64,000 nucleotides of DNA from positions 262,684,572-262,748,571 of the forward strand of contig NC_079147.1 of NCBI RefSeq assembly GCF_945859685.1, written 5' to 3'. Below, piece by piece: positions 45,885 through 58,141 of the stretch; positions within the stretch are counted from its first letter, which is position 1, and the number at the start of each line of letters is the position of its first letter. The stretch is from Eupeodes corollae. Its lineage: Eukaryota > Arthropoda > Insecta > Diptera > Syrphidae. A program made the position numbers and the translations under genes. Under the pieces are notes generated by a model. The model worked only from the letters and a program-made list of their open reading frames with translations. It did not search any database and was not told the origin of the DNA.

Positions 45885-46200
45885 TAAAGTTCTGCTGCTT
45901 TATGCAGAAGTTGTTTTACAAAAGTTGGAAAGGACAAGAACCTCAATTTCATGAAGAATTCGTGAGTTCTTTTTAGACAAAAATATTGTCCAAAAACACG
46001 GGATCTAATAATAAGGGCAAAGGGCAATTCATCCCGAGCTCACCTCCTAATCTAAATATTGTTGATATTTCTTTTGTCATCATGAAAATAATTCTTATGT
46101 TTGAGATTATGGTTAAGTTTACAGTTTATAACTTTGTAAATTGCTCCTTCTACTTCAGGTGAGTAACCAATTCTTACTCTCTCGTGCCTAGTAGAGATCA
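45885..46200 (-). pseudogene. Probable non-LTR RT C-terminal remnant
   Basis: The minus strand reads RHERVRIGYSPEVEGAIYK near 46130-46190 and, after two stops, ELPFALIIRSRVFGQYFCL and EFFMKLRFLSFPTFVKQLLH before a stop at about 45888. The hydrophobic-basic tail pattern resembles LINE ORF2 C-termini. There is no hallmark motif, so this is tentative. Confidence 0.4.
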
Positions 46201-46272
46201 GTTGATTAAGTGAAGACTACTAATTTGAACAATAATTCTGTGAGATATCCATATTGGCTGCTTTCGCCAGTT

Positions 46273-46503
46273 TTACCCATTCTTTGTACCAGCTTGACCT
46301 GCTACGTATAACTTGCAGTACTGATTTTTTTGAAAGATGATCATCGGCCATTTGAATAAAGTTACATATGCAGCCTCCTTGGCTTTAATATAAAGAAAAG
46401 AAATAAGCTGCAATGATTCCAGTAAATATACAAACAGAACTGTGTCATCCGCGTAAATATAAGCCTTTATGAGAGTTTCAGCAGATTCCACCATACAACC
46501 CAC
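46273..46503 (-). pseudogene. Non-LTR RT fragment with YADD motif
   Basis: A 76-codon minus-strand frame has AYIYADDTVLFVYLLESLQL, the catalytic palm motif of a LINE reverse transcriptase followed by the usual 'ESLQL'. It could be the distal part of the same minus-strand element whose proximal part is at 48466-49430, now separated by the plus-strand relic X2. That join is inference. Confidence 0.65.
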
Positions 46504-46779
46504 TACACTTACTCTTTTTTGTGAAACAGTCCATTGGGAAATGTTTTGTCCATCTCATAGGTCTGCAAAAGTTTTCTAAAACAGGTTCTGTAAAACCAGT
46601 GACGTGGATAGCGCAAAATGGTTACAAACTTAATTATTTTAGAAATGACAAATTTTATCCCAAATAGGTTAAAATGTATCAAACTTAAAGAATCTCATGG
46701 TTTGATTCGAGCTGTAAAGAGATTATTAGGATCAAAGATGTAAGTTGCCGGATTTATAAAGCCAATCCTACTGAAGAAA

Positions 46780-48430
46780 ACCTGAGTAAGTTCAAACAAG
46801 CTAGAAAGATTTGTAATTGACATATTCGATGCATTAAATTTTTGCATGACCAGAAATTACGTAAAAAAATACTACAATGTCCCAAAGATAATAAAAATGT
46901 CTTGTAACTTGTAAAATATGGGAGCAACACTACCTCATTGTCAGTTCCTACGCTCGTTTCAAATGACACTCCTTTTGTAAGCTCGATTGATAAAGCCAAT
47001 TTGCTTGCAACATGGTTTGCTGTTGATTCGATGCTACCAATGAGTGACATGACACCTCCTGTACTTGAAAGCGTAAACGATTTTATGGGATGAATCTTCT
47101 TTCGCACTTGCGCAGTTGATAGAGTACTATAAAACCTTGACATTCACAAATCCATCTATCCTATTCTACTGTCCTCTTTCCGATTGGATTTAAAATTGTA
47201 TTTGTCCAGCCTATCCCTAAAAAAGACGGATCCTCCTCCCCCTCTAACTATTGTCTAATTGAACTTACGTCTCTTCTTTCCAGTACATGGAAACTCTGAT
47301 CAGTTTTCGGCTTAAGAAATATCTTGAAGAAAGGAAGATTTTTAATGACCGTCAGTATGGCTTTCATTGCAATAGGTCCCCTGGTGATCTCATGGCTTAT
47401 CTCACCGAACAGTGGAACAATTCCTAAGTAAGATTATTGCACTTGAATTTTCTAAGGCATTTGATAGAGTTTGGCATCAAACCCTCTTATCGAAAATGCT
47501 CTCTTTTGGTATTAATGAATCTCTTCATTGTTGTGTTAGAATTTAAATTTCGGACCGTTCAATTTAAGTGGTTTTAGACGGGTTCAAATCTGATATCCAC
47601 AAAATAAACGCTGGTGTGCCCCAAGGCTCCGTTTTGTCTCCGACGCTATTCCTTATTTTTATAAATGGTCTTTTGTCTGAAACTTCTTACCCACTACATT
47701 GTTTCGCTAATGACAGTACCATTACCTTTTCATATTCGATTTTAGATACTCATCCTTGTTCTTCGGATGAGGAGTGGACTACCAATGGCAGCGTATGATA
47801 AGCTCATTAAATTCTGATCTCGACAGCATTGTTCAATGGGGAACCAAAAAACCGTGTAGAATTGAATGCTTAGAAAACTCAATGTTGTCTACAACTGTTG
47901 CAAAAGCGTAACCTTCCCCCAATGCCACTTTCCAGGTGTGGTACTTGCATCGAGAAGACTGAACATTTATCAGTCCTTGGTATGTGCATCACAAACCACT
48001 TGTTGTGGAGTGATCAAATATTTGACCATGGTTTTCTCCATCAATGCAAGAAGTTTTTTAACCCTTCTGATCTGCAAATAATTTACAGAGCTTTATTTGT
48101 CCTTAACTCGAGTATAACTCTTATATATGGGCTGGTGTCCCAATAACGTACTTGAGTCTTCTGAATAGAATTGAATAAAGAGCTCTAAAAATTGTTTAAT
48201 TGTTATTTTTATAAACAATGCTCTAGTGAAAAACCCAGTTGCATTCCTCCACTTAACCAATTCAATCGTAATACCAGTACTGCTAGGATGGCCCATCTGT
48301 TTACCCTCGAGCCCAATTTCGGACGTACTGTTAAGTACAGATAATTTTCCCTTAGCCACTCTACTCGAATGCTTTACCAGACTCAATGTTTCCCACTCAT
48401 TACGATGTGTAGACATTCAAACTTAATTTG
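46780..48430 (+). pseudogene. Non-LTR retrotransposon relic X2
   Basis: It belongs to the same family as X1 (23160-23985), on the plus strand. Blocks in order: the linker FLHDQKLRKKILQCPKDNKN (about 46840-46900), SSIDKANLLATWFAVDSMLP (about 46980-47040), LEFSKAFDRVWHQTLLSKML (47440-47505), INAGVPQGSVLSPTLFLIFI (47603-47662) and HCFANDSTITFSYS (47695-47740). In the last, the catalytic Asp pair reads N-D, so the first Asp is lost. LSQKRNLPPMPLSRCGTC and LSVLGMCITNHLLWSDQI (about 47895-48020) and the C-terminus to about 48410 follow. Several frameshifts are present. Confidence 0.82.
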
Positions 48431-48465
48431 CATCGGTTACTCCTTTCTAATCATATCCTCCTTTT

Positions 48466-49430
48466 CTAATTGCTTTGTTTAATTATTGGAAGGGTATTTG
48501 GAACCCTTTGGTGCGTGTACAATATAAAAAACACCCCCATAAGTTCTAAGTCTATTGTGTCAAATGCTTGCCTTAAAATGTAAATATCTTGAACGATAAA
48601 TTTAAAAACGACATTCCTGAAAAAGTTATTGAAAATGTACGTTATTTTGTTTACAATCTCATCCGTGCCGTTCTTATAGGACTCCGTAGGTATGCCATCC
48701 AAACCACCTGCTTTACCAATTTCAAGACATTTAATGGATGCATAAACCTCATGAATAGTTCGTAGAAGTGTGTTTTTCAAGGTATATCACAGCTGAAATT
48801 TCTCTTAATAGTATTAACCTTTCTATTTAGTTTTTTTTGCTGTTATCTTTTCTTTTTGCACAGTTTTTAATCTTCCAGTTCTGTTCAAGATATTTCTGCT
48901 GCTTGTAGGACTTTTTTCTTACTAACATGCATTCCAAATCAATCAAGGGCTCTTTAAGCACATCACTGCTTCTCACTCTATTGAGTAACGGAGCCACTTT
49001 TTTGCTACAATCTCCAATATTTTTCAGTTCAAACATTCATGTGTTCTCAAAATCCATCTCAATTTTTTTTGTAGATATTTGCACTTGAGCCATTTCAGCA
49101 CAACTTCGCAAGAAGTTTAGATTCGCACTTACTTCATTATCAGTTGATTTAATTTTGAAAGAAATTACAATTGGCATACAATCTGAATATGGTTCTTGTT
49201 CCACTTCAAAATTCGTGATAATACAATTACATTTTCCTCCTGAAAGTTTATACTCTATGACTGAACTACCACGTTTGATAACAAATGTGCATTCGTCAAA
49301 TTTATCAAGATCACTGCTGCAATTAAGGATTCAAAGTCCAATTATTCCTTACAGTGTCTTTGGATTGTATTACAAATTCTGTCCTTTTGATCTTCATTTC
49401 TCTTAATGTATCCAATCTAGAATTCATGTC
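48466..49430 (-). pseudogene. Non-LTR retrotransposon relic, endonuclease end to RT start
   Basis: On the minus strand from 49430: DLDKFDECTFVIKRGSS, YSDCMPIVISFKIKS (an endonuclease SDH motif with His changed to Cys, about 49160-49205), the linker frame 48827-49036, then IHEVYASIKCLEIGKAGGLD with GIPTESYKNGTDEI (48680-48760) and RQAFDTIDLELMG (about 48540-48580), the motif A region. A frame break lies before motif A. The YADD piece at 46273-46503 is its likely continuation. Confidence 0.72.
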
Positions 49431-49439
49431 AATTTTTAA

Positions 49440-49665
49440 GAATGTTACGCATTGTTGTTAAACATTAATTTGAATCCAATATCTTTAGTTGTTGCCAAGA
49501 TATTCGCATGGAAAATAGATGTTTATCAATTTTCATTAAAATTTTTGTAGGTTTTGATTTTTCGAGACATATTCAGAGTCAATCAAATTTTGTCACTATT
49601 AAAACGAATTTAAATGTCAAAAATTTTAATTCGACAAAACTGACCGATTACAATTACTTCACAGA
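49440..49665 (+). repeat. Dispersed repeat family A, diverged core and tail end
   Basis: Diverged core ('atatctttagttgttgcc', 'gtcaaaaattttaattcgac') leads to 'gaccgattacaattacttc' at about 49643-49661, the final segment of the family. The terminal palindrome is cut by LINE Z and resumes after it (51351-51375). Confidence 0.6.
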
Positions 49666-51322
49666 CGCTTAGATGCACTTTTGATGATGGAACAATACGA
49701 GTTTTGGAATCTGGTCCGAAGACTTAATGGAACAAAATTTGCTATTAGCCAGGATCTTAATTCAAATAGACTGCAAACATATTTCGAGCAATTGTTAAAC
49801 CCAGATGCGCCAAATAAGTTCTAGAATCAGTATGCCAACCCCGGCTTCAAAAATAATATTTAAATGCTCCAATTTCAAAGGAAGAAGTGTTTATATTGAT
49901 AAACAACCAAAAGGAAAAAAAGAAAATACTAAAGTTCCGGAAAACTACAGAGGAATCTCGTTTTTGAACTTGTCATATGTGAGTTGCAAGCTGGTTTCAG
50001 GTCGGGATACTCCACTCTCTGTAACAATTTTTGCACTCCGCTCGATTGCTGACTTGTTTCTATCGAGAAGGAAGAAACTATCTGCATTTTTTGATTTTAA
50101 AGGAACTTTCGACACCGTGGATCGCAGTGCCCTGTTTTACAAGCTTTTCCAGATAGGAATGTCGTTTAAGTTCGGCACAGTATTGCAAAATGTATACAAG
50201 ACTACCAAAGCATCAGTGTGGAATGGCCAATGCTTATCAGAATGGTTCCAAACGAAATCAGGAGTTAAACAGGGCTGTGAACTCGATCCAAGCTTGTTTA
50301 CACTTTTAATTGATGAAATAGTCGAAGCATTACCAGCAAGAATCGAGTACGCAAGAGTTAGCATTAAAGCTCTTCTTTTCGCTGACGACATTTGTCTGCT
50401 CGTGTACACTCCGTAGTCCCTTCAGCTAATGATAAATAAGCTTGCTGAATATTGTTGAAAGTGGAGCCTAGTAGTAAATTTAAATAAATTTAAAGTGATG
50501 CTTGATAAGAATGGCGGTGGAAGATCGGGTGCAAGTGAGCAATGGCACTATAATGGTGAAAGAGTACAGTTGGTGAAAGACTACAAGAGGAGTCTGCTTT
50601 ACTAAGAACTTGAGCATGAAAAAATATCTCACTGACAAACTTGTTAAGGCGAAAACAGCTATAAACGAGGTATGGAAGCAATGCTTTAATAATAAGGAAA
50701 CTATGCACACCAGCAAATTCAGGGCCATCGAAACTGCATCGGACTTAGTCATGTTTTATGCGGCGCAAACTTTTAAAAAAAACTTACATAAAACGGATTT
50801 TCCATCTTAATTCGAGTACGCAAAACTACAGATCATGATGGAAACGGCTTATTGGCTTTTATTTATAAAAACTCTCTAGCTGCATGCCGATTACATCCAC
50901 AAAGTTCTGGATATGCCAAGTTATCGTCTCCCAAAGAAAGTAGTGCTTCAATCAATCCAGTGCCGAAGTGTATGATCTACATTAGGCTAGACTACGATGT
51001 CTGAGAAAGAAACTACTTCCACGACAAATATACTTTCGACCAAATTTCGTGCATGTTCCGGCTAAGAGAAGAACTCCTTAATCTGAACAACATTCCTCAC
51101 CGTGAGGACTTACCAGTTTTATGCAACCTGTGCAACTTGAAAAAGCGCGAGGATGTTTTTCATTTAGTTGGACGATGTGCGATATTGAGAGAAATAAGAA
51201 GTCTTATCCTAGACAGTGACTTTCTTTCAAATACTGATATAACAAGTCTTCTACAAGTTGTCAATCAGGCAGACAGCAATGCCATGCATCATATTTATTG
51301 TATTAATGAAATTATTGGTTAA
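49666..51322 (+). pseudogene. RT and C-terminal region of LINE Z
   Basis: It starts in the linker (FWNLVRRLNGTKFAISQDLN). A 203-codon frame (49805-50416) reads NYRGISFLNLSYV, LSAFFDFKGTFDTVDRSAL (motif A; the A in K-A-F is G-T-F here), SGVKQGCELDPSLFTLLIDE and IKALLFADDICLLVYTP with FADD intact. Stop and shift, then KYLTDKLVKAKTAINEVWKQ (50616-50675), and after more breaks the C-terminal frame 51053-51322 with EDLPVLCNLCNLKKREDVFH and the following LVGRCAILREI, a CCHC-like zinc-binding motif typical of such LINE tails. The endonuclease is missing. Confidence 0.82.
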
Positions 51323-51350
51323 GTAAAATCAAAATCTAATCTAATCAAAT
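49666..51350 (+). mobile_element. Non-LTR retrotransposon Z, 5'-truncated, with target-site duplication
   Basis: This relic is flanked by caattacttcacag (49652-49665) and caataacttcacag (51351-51364), a 14-bp duplication with one mismatch. It ends in a short ATCTAATCTAATCAAAT tail rather than a pure A-run. The flanks are the terminal segment of a family A repeat, so the LINE landed in that palindrome. ORF content is given separately. Confidence 0.75.
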
Positions 51351-51375
51351 CAATAACTTCACAGGAAAATGTATA

Positions 51376-54042
51376 CTTTTTGAAGATTACGTCAAGCAAT
51401 CATACTTTTTTTTTTACATTTGTAGCCAGCCTTTTATGGAGCTAAGGACATGGTTACGAAATAATAATAAATTTTGTTTCTATTATTTTGGCCATAGCTG
51501 TATGAATATGTATGTATATATGTATGATCCTTACAAACCGTTAATCCTTGCTGAAAACATAACCCCTAAATCAACACACATTCCTCTAACCGCACAACAA
51601 ACCAATATCTCTGGAACTTCACGTTGCAATACACATCGAGTCCAATGCCGGCGTCGTCATTGAAAATCCAAATATATATGTATGTGCAACCATTAAGGTT
51701 TTCCTCGCTTCCCTCCAATAAATTCCACTTCATCTCCCTCAAGAATTTAATCGTGGAGGCGAGAAAGCGGCTATGATGGTGGTGAGGTAATGGTGAGGTG
51801 ATGATGATGAATATGAACGAACAGTGAACATTGAATAAAATGAACACCCCACCACCACTAACAACAACAACAACAACGATGCTATAATACAGGGTGACCA
51901 AAACCATGGCTAGAAGGTTTGTAATTAATCATGAATAATGTAACGCCATACAAGCATGTTAAATGGAAAACTTTTCACACCATATCGTCAGCACAATGAT
52001 GCTGCAACAAAATCTATTATGCACCATAATACTTCTCGCCTTGTACCGCACCTCGTATATTCACCCAGTCCTTGTCCTCTTCCCCATTCCTGTCCCTTTT
52101 CCTAGTCCTGCGATGCTGGGGTGGATATATATGTGTGTATATAGATTTAGTGCTTTTAACATTATTATGATGTACTACAGCTGGGTTTTGTTAATGGCAG
52201 GTCTGGCTAACCGCCCCAACAATGTGTGGAAGCTGCTACATTGTATTGCTGTCGCCTTATTAAAACAATTAACAATTCACGATTTGTGTGCTCCTGCCTG
52301 GTAGCTGGTGTCCTTCGTAGGAGGATGATGTGTATTATTATCTGCTTGTGCTATACATGAATATATACATACATACATACGTATATAAGTTTAATTTTGG
52401 AGAAAGCTTGTAACCCAGGGTAGAGTCCATGAAGGTTTTACGCAGAATTGCTTTAACAGCACTTTCTTATTAAACAAACGACATCATACAGAGACGGTGA
52501 AAATGGCGTTAGAGACGAAGAGAACAGGCAAGACCACCTTCCAAAATATATCCCCCAACCAACTTAGTAACCAACATCTGTGAAAAGATAAAGTACAGAC
52601 AAGGGATCTTGTAACTTAAATTTATATGCCATTTTGATGTAACCACTAAACAAGTTACTTAAACAACCAACAAGCTCACACTTCATATAGTCAGAAATGG
52701 GTCATTAGTAATAACCTAGAGAAAGTGTTAGAAAAAGAGAGACAACAGAAAAGATTGAAAGAGAATGAAAGATAAAGAGTTACCAGATATACATGAAAAC
52801 ATATACCTCAAAGGCTTAGGTTTTTGAAAGCATGGGTTTTAGAACTTTTTACACTCCTCTAGAACCTAGGATTTACTGGAGTGTCATATATACTCGTATG
52901 TAGCTTCTGGGGGATTAATGATTGTATAAGTTTTCCAGAGAAAACTATGTCGTTGCTCTCTCAAAAACCAATTAAACGTACAAGTTTTGATGGAAATGCA
53001 AATTGACAAATTGAGTGCTTATGGGGCAAAATAGATTTCCTCTTTCCCTTATTTATATAGGAAATTTCTATATGACAAGGTTAAAGTTGTAAAAGGTTTT
53101 TGTACTTTCAAATTGGTTCAAAGCGTAGAGACAAATTGAAGAAAAAAATGTTTTGTTTTTGATAAATTAAATCCTACAAGTCAACATTATTGTACGTGAT
53201 TGGGTTCGCGTCTTTGGGTTGAATTCAAAATAAATTGAAAATATTCTCAGGATTATTTAATTAGAAGTGGAAAATAAAAACGTAATCACGTACTAAACGT
53301 CGTCGTCGTGGCTTGTTGTTGTCCGTTGTATTTAATTTATCAAAAACAAAAAAAAACCTACCAAATAGTCACCTCATGAATTTAAAAATATTTTAATTAA
53401 AACAATGCCTTTAATTTGGCAATGTTTAGTAATTTAAAAGCCTTGACTTTTAAAAATAAATATACGTGAGAAACAGTAGGAAATTTTATGACTTTTTCAC
53501 GATGATAGCAATTCATTTTTTTGGTACACTGTGGCGTATGTGGACTTTTTTGGTATTTTATTTAATACCAAATTTTAAATGGCAACTTGTTTTACTTATC
53601 GTCTGTAGAAAAGCACAAATATCCACATATCATTTCATTTTTTAAATAAACTCACAAGAAAGGTAGAAAAATGCTATAATTTCATGCAGACAAAAATATT
53701 TGTTATTAGAATCAAAACCTTTAAAAAATTAAATCAATATAATTATTTCTATAATTTTAGAATTAATTCAATAAAACAAGGAATTGATTTAAGAAATAAA
53801 AAAAATACAGTGGTGGTCAAGGATAGCGAATGCCCATATAACGTATGATCAATATTACGAACACTTTGTTCAAGTCAATAAGGTATTCAATATAACGAAC
53901 AAATAACGAATTTTTAATTGTTTTATAATAGATAGATAGATATTGTTTATTCTGTTATTCTAATTAGCATTTTGATATGTACACTATTATAATTTTTGAA
54001 TAAATGTTCAAGACATGACATGGACAGTGGTCTGCTTTCTTA
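51376..54042. other. Unique-looking stretch with microsatellites, no supported gene
   Basis: There are GATGATGATGATGA and ACAACAACAACAACAACGA runs (about 51794-51810, 51866-51885), ATACATACATACATA (about 52365-52380) and a second copy of tacactgtggcgtatgtgga at 53525-53544. A frame at 51963-52304 (113 codons) has hydrophobic segments but no recognisable family, and its reading could be chance. I see no splice pattern that would support an exon. Confidence 0.4.
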
Positions 54043-54910
54043 TTATCTTCCCACAGGAAGTTATTGTAATAGGTCCGATTTGTAAAATTGAAAATTTTGA
54101 CTTTTTTCGACATTTCAAGGTCCCTAGAGTCGAAATAAAAGATTTTTAACAAGATGTCTGTGCGTGCGACTGTACGTACGTTTATACGTCCGTACGTCCG
54201 TGCGTTCGCGACGTTTTTTGCGTTGTCCATAGCTCAAAAACCAGAAGAGATTTCGATTTCAAATAAATAAAAAAAACATTACTCAAAGTTGGTAAAAATT
54301 GAATATCGATTCAAATATCTTTTCAAAAACTTGAAATTTAGGCTTCAAACTTATTTTATCTTATAAGAATGTTTTCAACATTCTGAAAAATGTTAGGAAA
54401 AATCGAATTGACAGTTTTCTTACAAAAAATAAAAACCTAAACAAATTAATTAATAAAAGTTGGTAAAAATTGATTTTCGACTCAATTTCAATATCTTTTC
54501 AAAAATTGTAGATATTGGCTATAAACTACTTTTATCTTTTAAAAAATATTGTTTTTAATATTCAGTAAAATTTAGAAAAACATCGAATTTACAGTTTTTG
54601 TACAAAAAATTAAAAACCGAACAAAAATTAACAAAAGTTGGTAAAAAATGATTTTCGACTCAAATATCTTTTCAAAAATTTGAAATATTGGCTTCAAACT
54701 TATTTTATTTCACAGAAAATATTGTTTTCGATATTCAGTATTTTTTATATAAAAATCCAACAGTCAGTTTTTTCATAAAAAATAAAATCTACAAAAAATG
54801 GTACGCAAATTTGGTAAAAATTGATACGAGTACATATAGACTAACTTTTAAGCAAATCGACAGAGGGGATGGGAAGTTATCAGTGTGTGTCGCATCCCAG
54901 CCTCTTTTTT
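54043..54910 (-). repeat. Dispersed repeat family A, complete short unit
   Basis: This is a complete 0.87-kb unit on the minus strand. The palindrome end 'cttcccacaggaagtt' (54047-54062) leads into 'gtccctagagtcgaaataaa', the CGTACGTACG patch (about 54172-54200), core units about 180 bp apart (landmark cgaattgaca at 54404 and cgaatttaca at 54584), then 'gatacgagtacatatagac' and the head ending 'catcccagcctctttttt' at 54910. The ends agree with 42761-43781. Confidence 0.9.
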
Positions 54911-55370
54911 ATATATTGGAATTAAATGATTTAATATATTAAAACGTAATCATTATTATTTTTGTTTTAAATTCTCATTTCAAATGATAATTAATGACAA
55001 ATTGTTATGGATTAAGGACTTTTATATTAGTTAAATCAAAATAGACAAATTAAAATTATTATTTTTTTTAATTTTAGGAACTTTTAGTGTAGTCAAAACA
55101 AATATTAAGGAATTTTAGATTAGTTAAATCAAAATGTTTACTTAATTTTACTGAATTCAAATGAATCTATTAGAAAACAGAACAAAATTTGGTAGAATTT
55201 TCAGCTAAGTGAAAAAGCATTTTTAAACGACTTTTAAGTTAGTTACATCAAACAAAATTTATTCGGAGAACGGATTCTTATGCCTGATCTCGGGCTCTGT
55301 ATTTTAAAGCTTCTTTATACAATTTATAAAGTTCACACAATTTAGATAGTTCATTACTTCTTCACCTTGC
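54911..55370. other. AT-rich gap, no gene seen
   Basis: It contains short imperfect repeats of 'ttagttaaatcaaaa' (about 55025, 55118, 55238), which look like a decayed tandem. Nothing coding is visible. Confidence 0.45.
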
Positions 55371-55379
55371 AGAAAGCTT

Positions 55380-57000
55380 TTATCAAAGTGAACACGCCTT
55401 ATCTCCGTCAGCATTTGACAAATGCCTACGAAGTGTGAAACATCATCTCTCTCATGATTATATAGAGTGTGCACTGTGCAACGATAGCTAACCTTGTTAC
55501 GATGGGGCGTAGAGTGAAGTATGATCAGTTCTCCACCAATTTAGAATTCTTATATTCGCTGGTGAAAGAGATTAAAAACGCACTTTGTATAATATTGCCT
55601 TTATAATGATGAGCGGGCTTTTTTAATATGCGCATACCTTTCATTCTCGTTTGTGATGGAAATTACTTGGTAAAGCATCTTCTTCAATGATACCCAATTC
55701 ATACTCCAATTCAGGGACAACCCATAATAATTTCCAATATTAATAAGTTCCAATATTTTACAACCAGCTTTTTTGTTTGAAACGCATACTCCATTATCTT
55801 TCTCGGTAGCTTATTCTCCTCCATATTTAGCACAATATTTTCAGCATTCAGTTTAGGGGTATGAAATAAACAGTGACGGAAGACAAGTTTCCAAATAATT
55901 CACATATTTTGGTGGCTTTATTGGCAAAAAAAAGTATTTCAACATAAGAAAAAGCACCATAGGCTTTCAACTGGCTTAAAATTCTGTACTGCATATATCT
56001 GAGAACCATAAAATATGATAGCTTGGGCAGTAGCATTAAACAATCTATACTTTCAGTCAGTCCCTATAAGCTTGTTATTAGAGATTCTCTTGCAATTTAT
56101 ACATATTTGCTATTTAGCCTTATTAAGTTTGCTTTTGAGGTGTTTTCCTAATTCTAAATCGAAAGTGAACTCTGTTCCTAAATAAATATAAGACTTAACT
56201 ATCTCTTAAATGTTGTCACCATATTTCCAGTGCTAGTCCCTCTCTGTTTTGCCAGATCCATTCTTAAAAACCTGGACTTTTGATTTTTCGGGAGTAACTT
56301 CTAGATTCCACACTTGGCAATATTCTCCCAGTTTATTGATCATCAACTGTACAGCAGTAGGCGACTCACTTTATTTGGTTTGTAAGCATACTCCACTCCA
56401 CAATTAAGATACTCAACCAAATCATTTAGAAAAAGTGCAAATGACATTACAGCCGTGTCTTACTCCTTGGTTCATTTCAATCCTTTCTAATTTTTCTTTT
56501 CCATTATAAATGATGTATGCTATGGCGTCTTGGTACAGTTTTTCAGTAATGCTAACAAAATTCGTTGACACTCCAAAAATGGAAATCCCATTGTACAAAT
56601 GGCTTACAGCCCAACTTGAAAGTCACGTTAGTATTGATGGTAATATTTTGAAGGTCAAGTCATTACATTTTTTAAAAAATTTCATCACGTTGAACGCACA
56701 TCAAGCAGTGGTTGGCTAACAACATTTTAAAAGCGCTTTTAAGTTCGATATTTTTAAGAGTCTGGTGAAAAGCTTTCATCGAGATAAGACCATTTAAGAA
56801 GAAATTATCTGGAATAAAACAAGAAAAAGGCTCAGCCATGATGCCTTTTCGAATTTTCGAGTGCGCCTGGTTGAAAAATTTCTAAAGATATTCTTAATTT
56901 TTCGAATGCTCAAATGCTACAGGTTTAAAGGAAATCAAACCCCTCATCATTATAAAATCAAAAAGCCAATGTTTCTTTAACAACAAACCTCAACCAGTTA
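55380..57000 (-). pseudogene. Non-LTR retrotransposon relic W, RT C-terminal half
   Basis: On the minus strand: MNQGVRHGCNVICTF near 56440-56480, where P-T-L-F-type sequence should follow. KVSRLLLY then breaks and joins SPTAVQLMINKLGEYC (about 56320-56370), so the YADD segment is deleted. EKSKVQVFKNGSGKTERD, IVKSYIYLGTEFTFDL and KHLKSKLNKAK (about 56115-56215) follow, and the tail frame 55848-56036. The architecture resembles LINE Z. It has several stops and no catalytic motif. Confidence 0.78.
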
Positions 57001-57309
57001 ACTACACTTACAGAAAATCTGCGTGGATAAATGCAGCTCTCTTCAAAACGTGGTTCTTTCAATATTTTGGTTTCAAAAGAAATTCCAAAATCCTTTGTTG
57101 TTTTTAGGCTAAGGAATTTTTAGGTGACCAGAAACTTTCTATAAATGCTGTATTAGTTTTGGATAATGATTCCATCAGAAAAGCTAATAAAAAACACATT
57201 ATGGCAAAATGTTGCATCTTTAATCCATGGATCCCATGGAGTAAGCTCTTTTATAAACAAAGCCAAATTGTGAGTTCCGGAAAGGGTATGGTAGGTAGAA
57301 ATGGCGATT

Positions 57310-58060
57310 TCAAGGCAACCTAGCCTGAGATCCAATTACCGCTGTAGTGCGCCGTTTTGATACCAAAAACGCATTTGACCTTTGATTGAAAGGGGTAGAT
57401 TGATAGAGAAGCTTCATAGCGATTATGTTAGAGCCATTTTGTCGCATTGAGAAAAAGATTAGGTCTCTAATCTTTGTCTCAGATAGCTCATCAAGTTCTT
57501 GAAAGAATGCTTTTCCAAAGTATTTCATTCTGGTGTTTGTCAAAGCAGGACATTTGCAGAGGAAATGGAGAATGGCAAGACGAGTTGTAAGAGATACCCA
57601 ACTTCTCTGCATGAATTCCTATAAGCCAATGTCCGGTACAAACCGCAACAATCCTGGCTATGTCTTGCCTTGGCCTGCATAGAAGATTGTTTGTACGGGT
57701 TTTGTTATAGGTGGGCCATATCTTCCTTGGATAAATTGCTCCACCTTCGGTTTGATTCAGTTTGGTAGATAGAAAAGATTTTACTCTTCATAGCATCAAG
57801 AGGAATGTTAACCATTTCCGCAAGTGAGCTATGAAGGGCCGATCCTTGCCTGGCTAGCTCGTCAGCCCGTTCATTTCCCACGATACCACTATGGCCTGGA
57901 ACCCAGATCAGGGTGACACCAAGGTTAATGTTCAGGTTCGCAAGGTTCAGCCCAATAGCGCTGCAGGAAACTATGTATTTAATAAAGAGGTCGATTGGTA
58001 GAAGATCCAGAATAACGTTTAAGGCGTCCGTTGTAAGAGAAGGTAAGAGGCGCTGGTCTT
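57310..58060 (-). pseudogene. LINE RNase H domain and C-terminal tail
   Basis: Around 57843-57919 the minus strand encodes IWVPGHSGIVGNERADELA, the C-terminal motif of an RNase H (His and Asp active-site residues present), with LPIDLFIKYIVSC upstream. After shifts, FLCKCPALTNTRMKYFGKAF and ELDELSETKIRDLIFF (57450-57560) form the usual tail of insect LOA/I-type ORF2. Stops near 57690 and elsewhere disable it. Confidence 0.8.
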
Positions 58061-58141
58061 CTGCGGTTCTTCTGTTTTAACTAAAGCCCAATCGTGCATG
58101 GGGATCAGCGGATTTTGCCTCTGAAGACCGCGGATCAGTTC

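Noticed and set aside
51963..52304. A 113-codon frame with hydrophobic stretches as a membrane protein
   Set aside because: There is no family resemblance and no conserved feature, and microsatellite-rich surroundings make chance likely.
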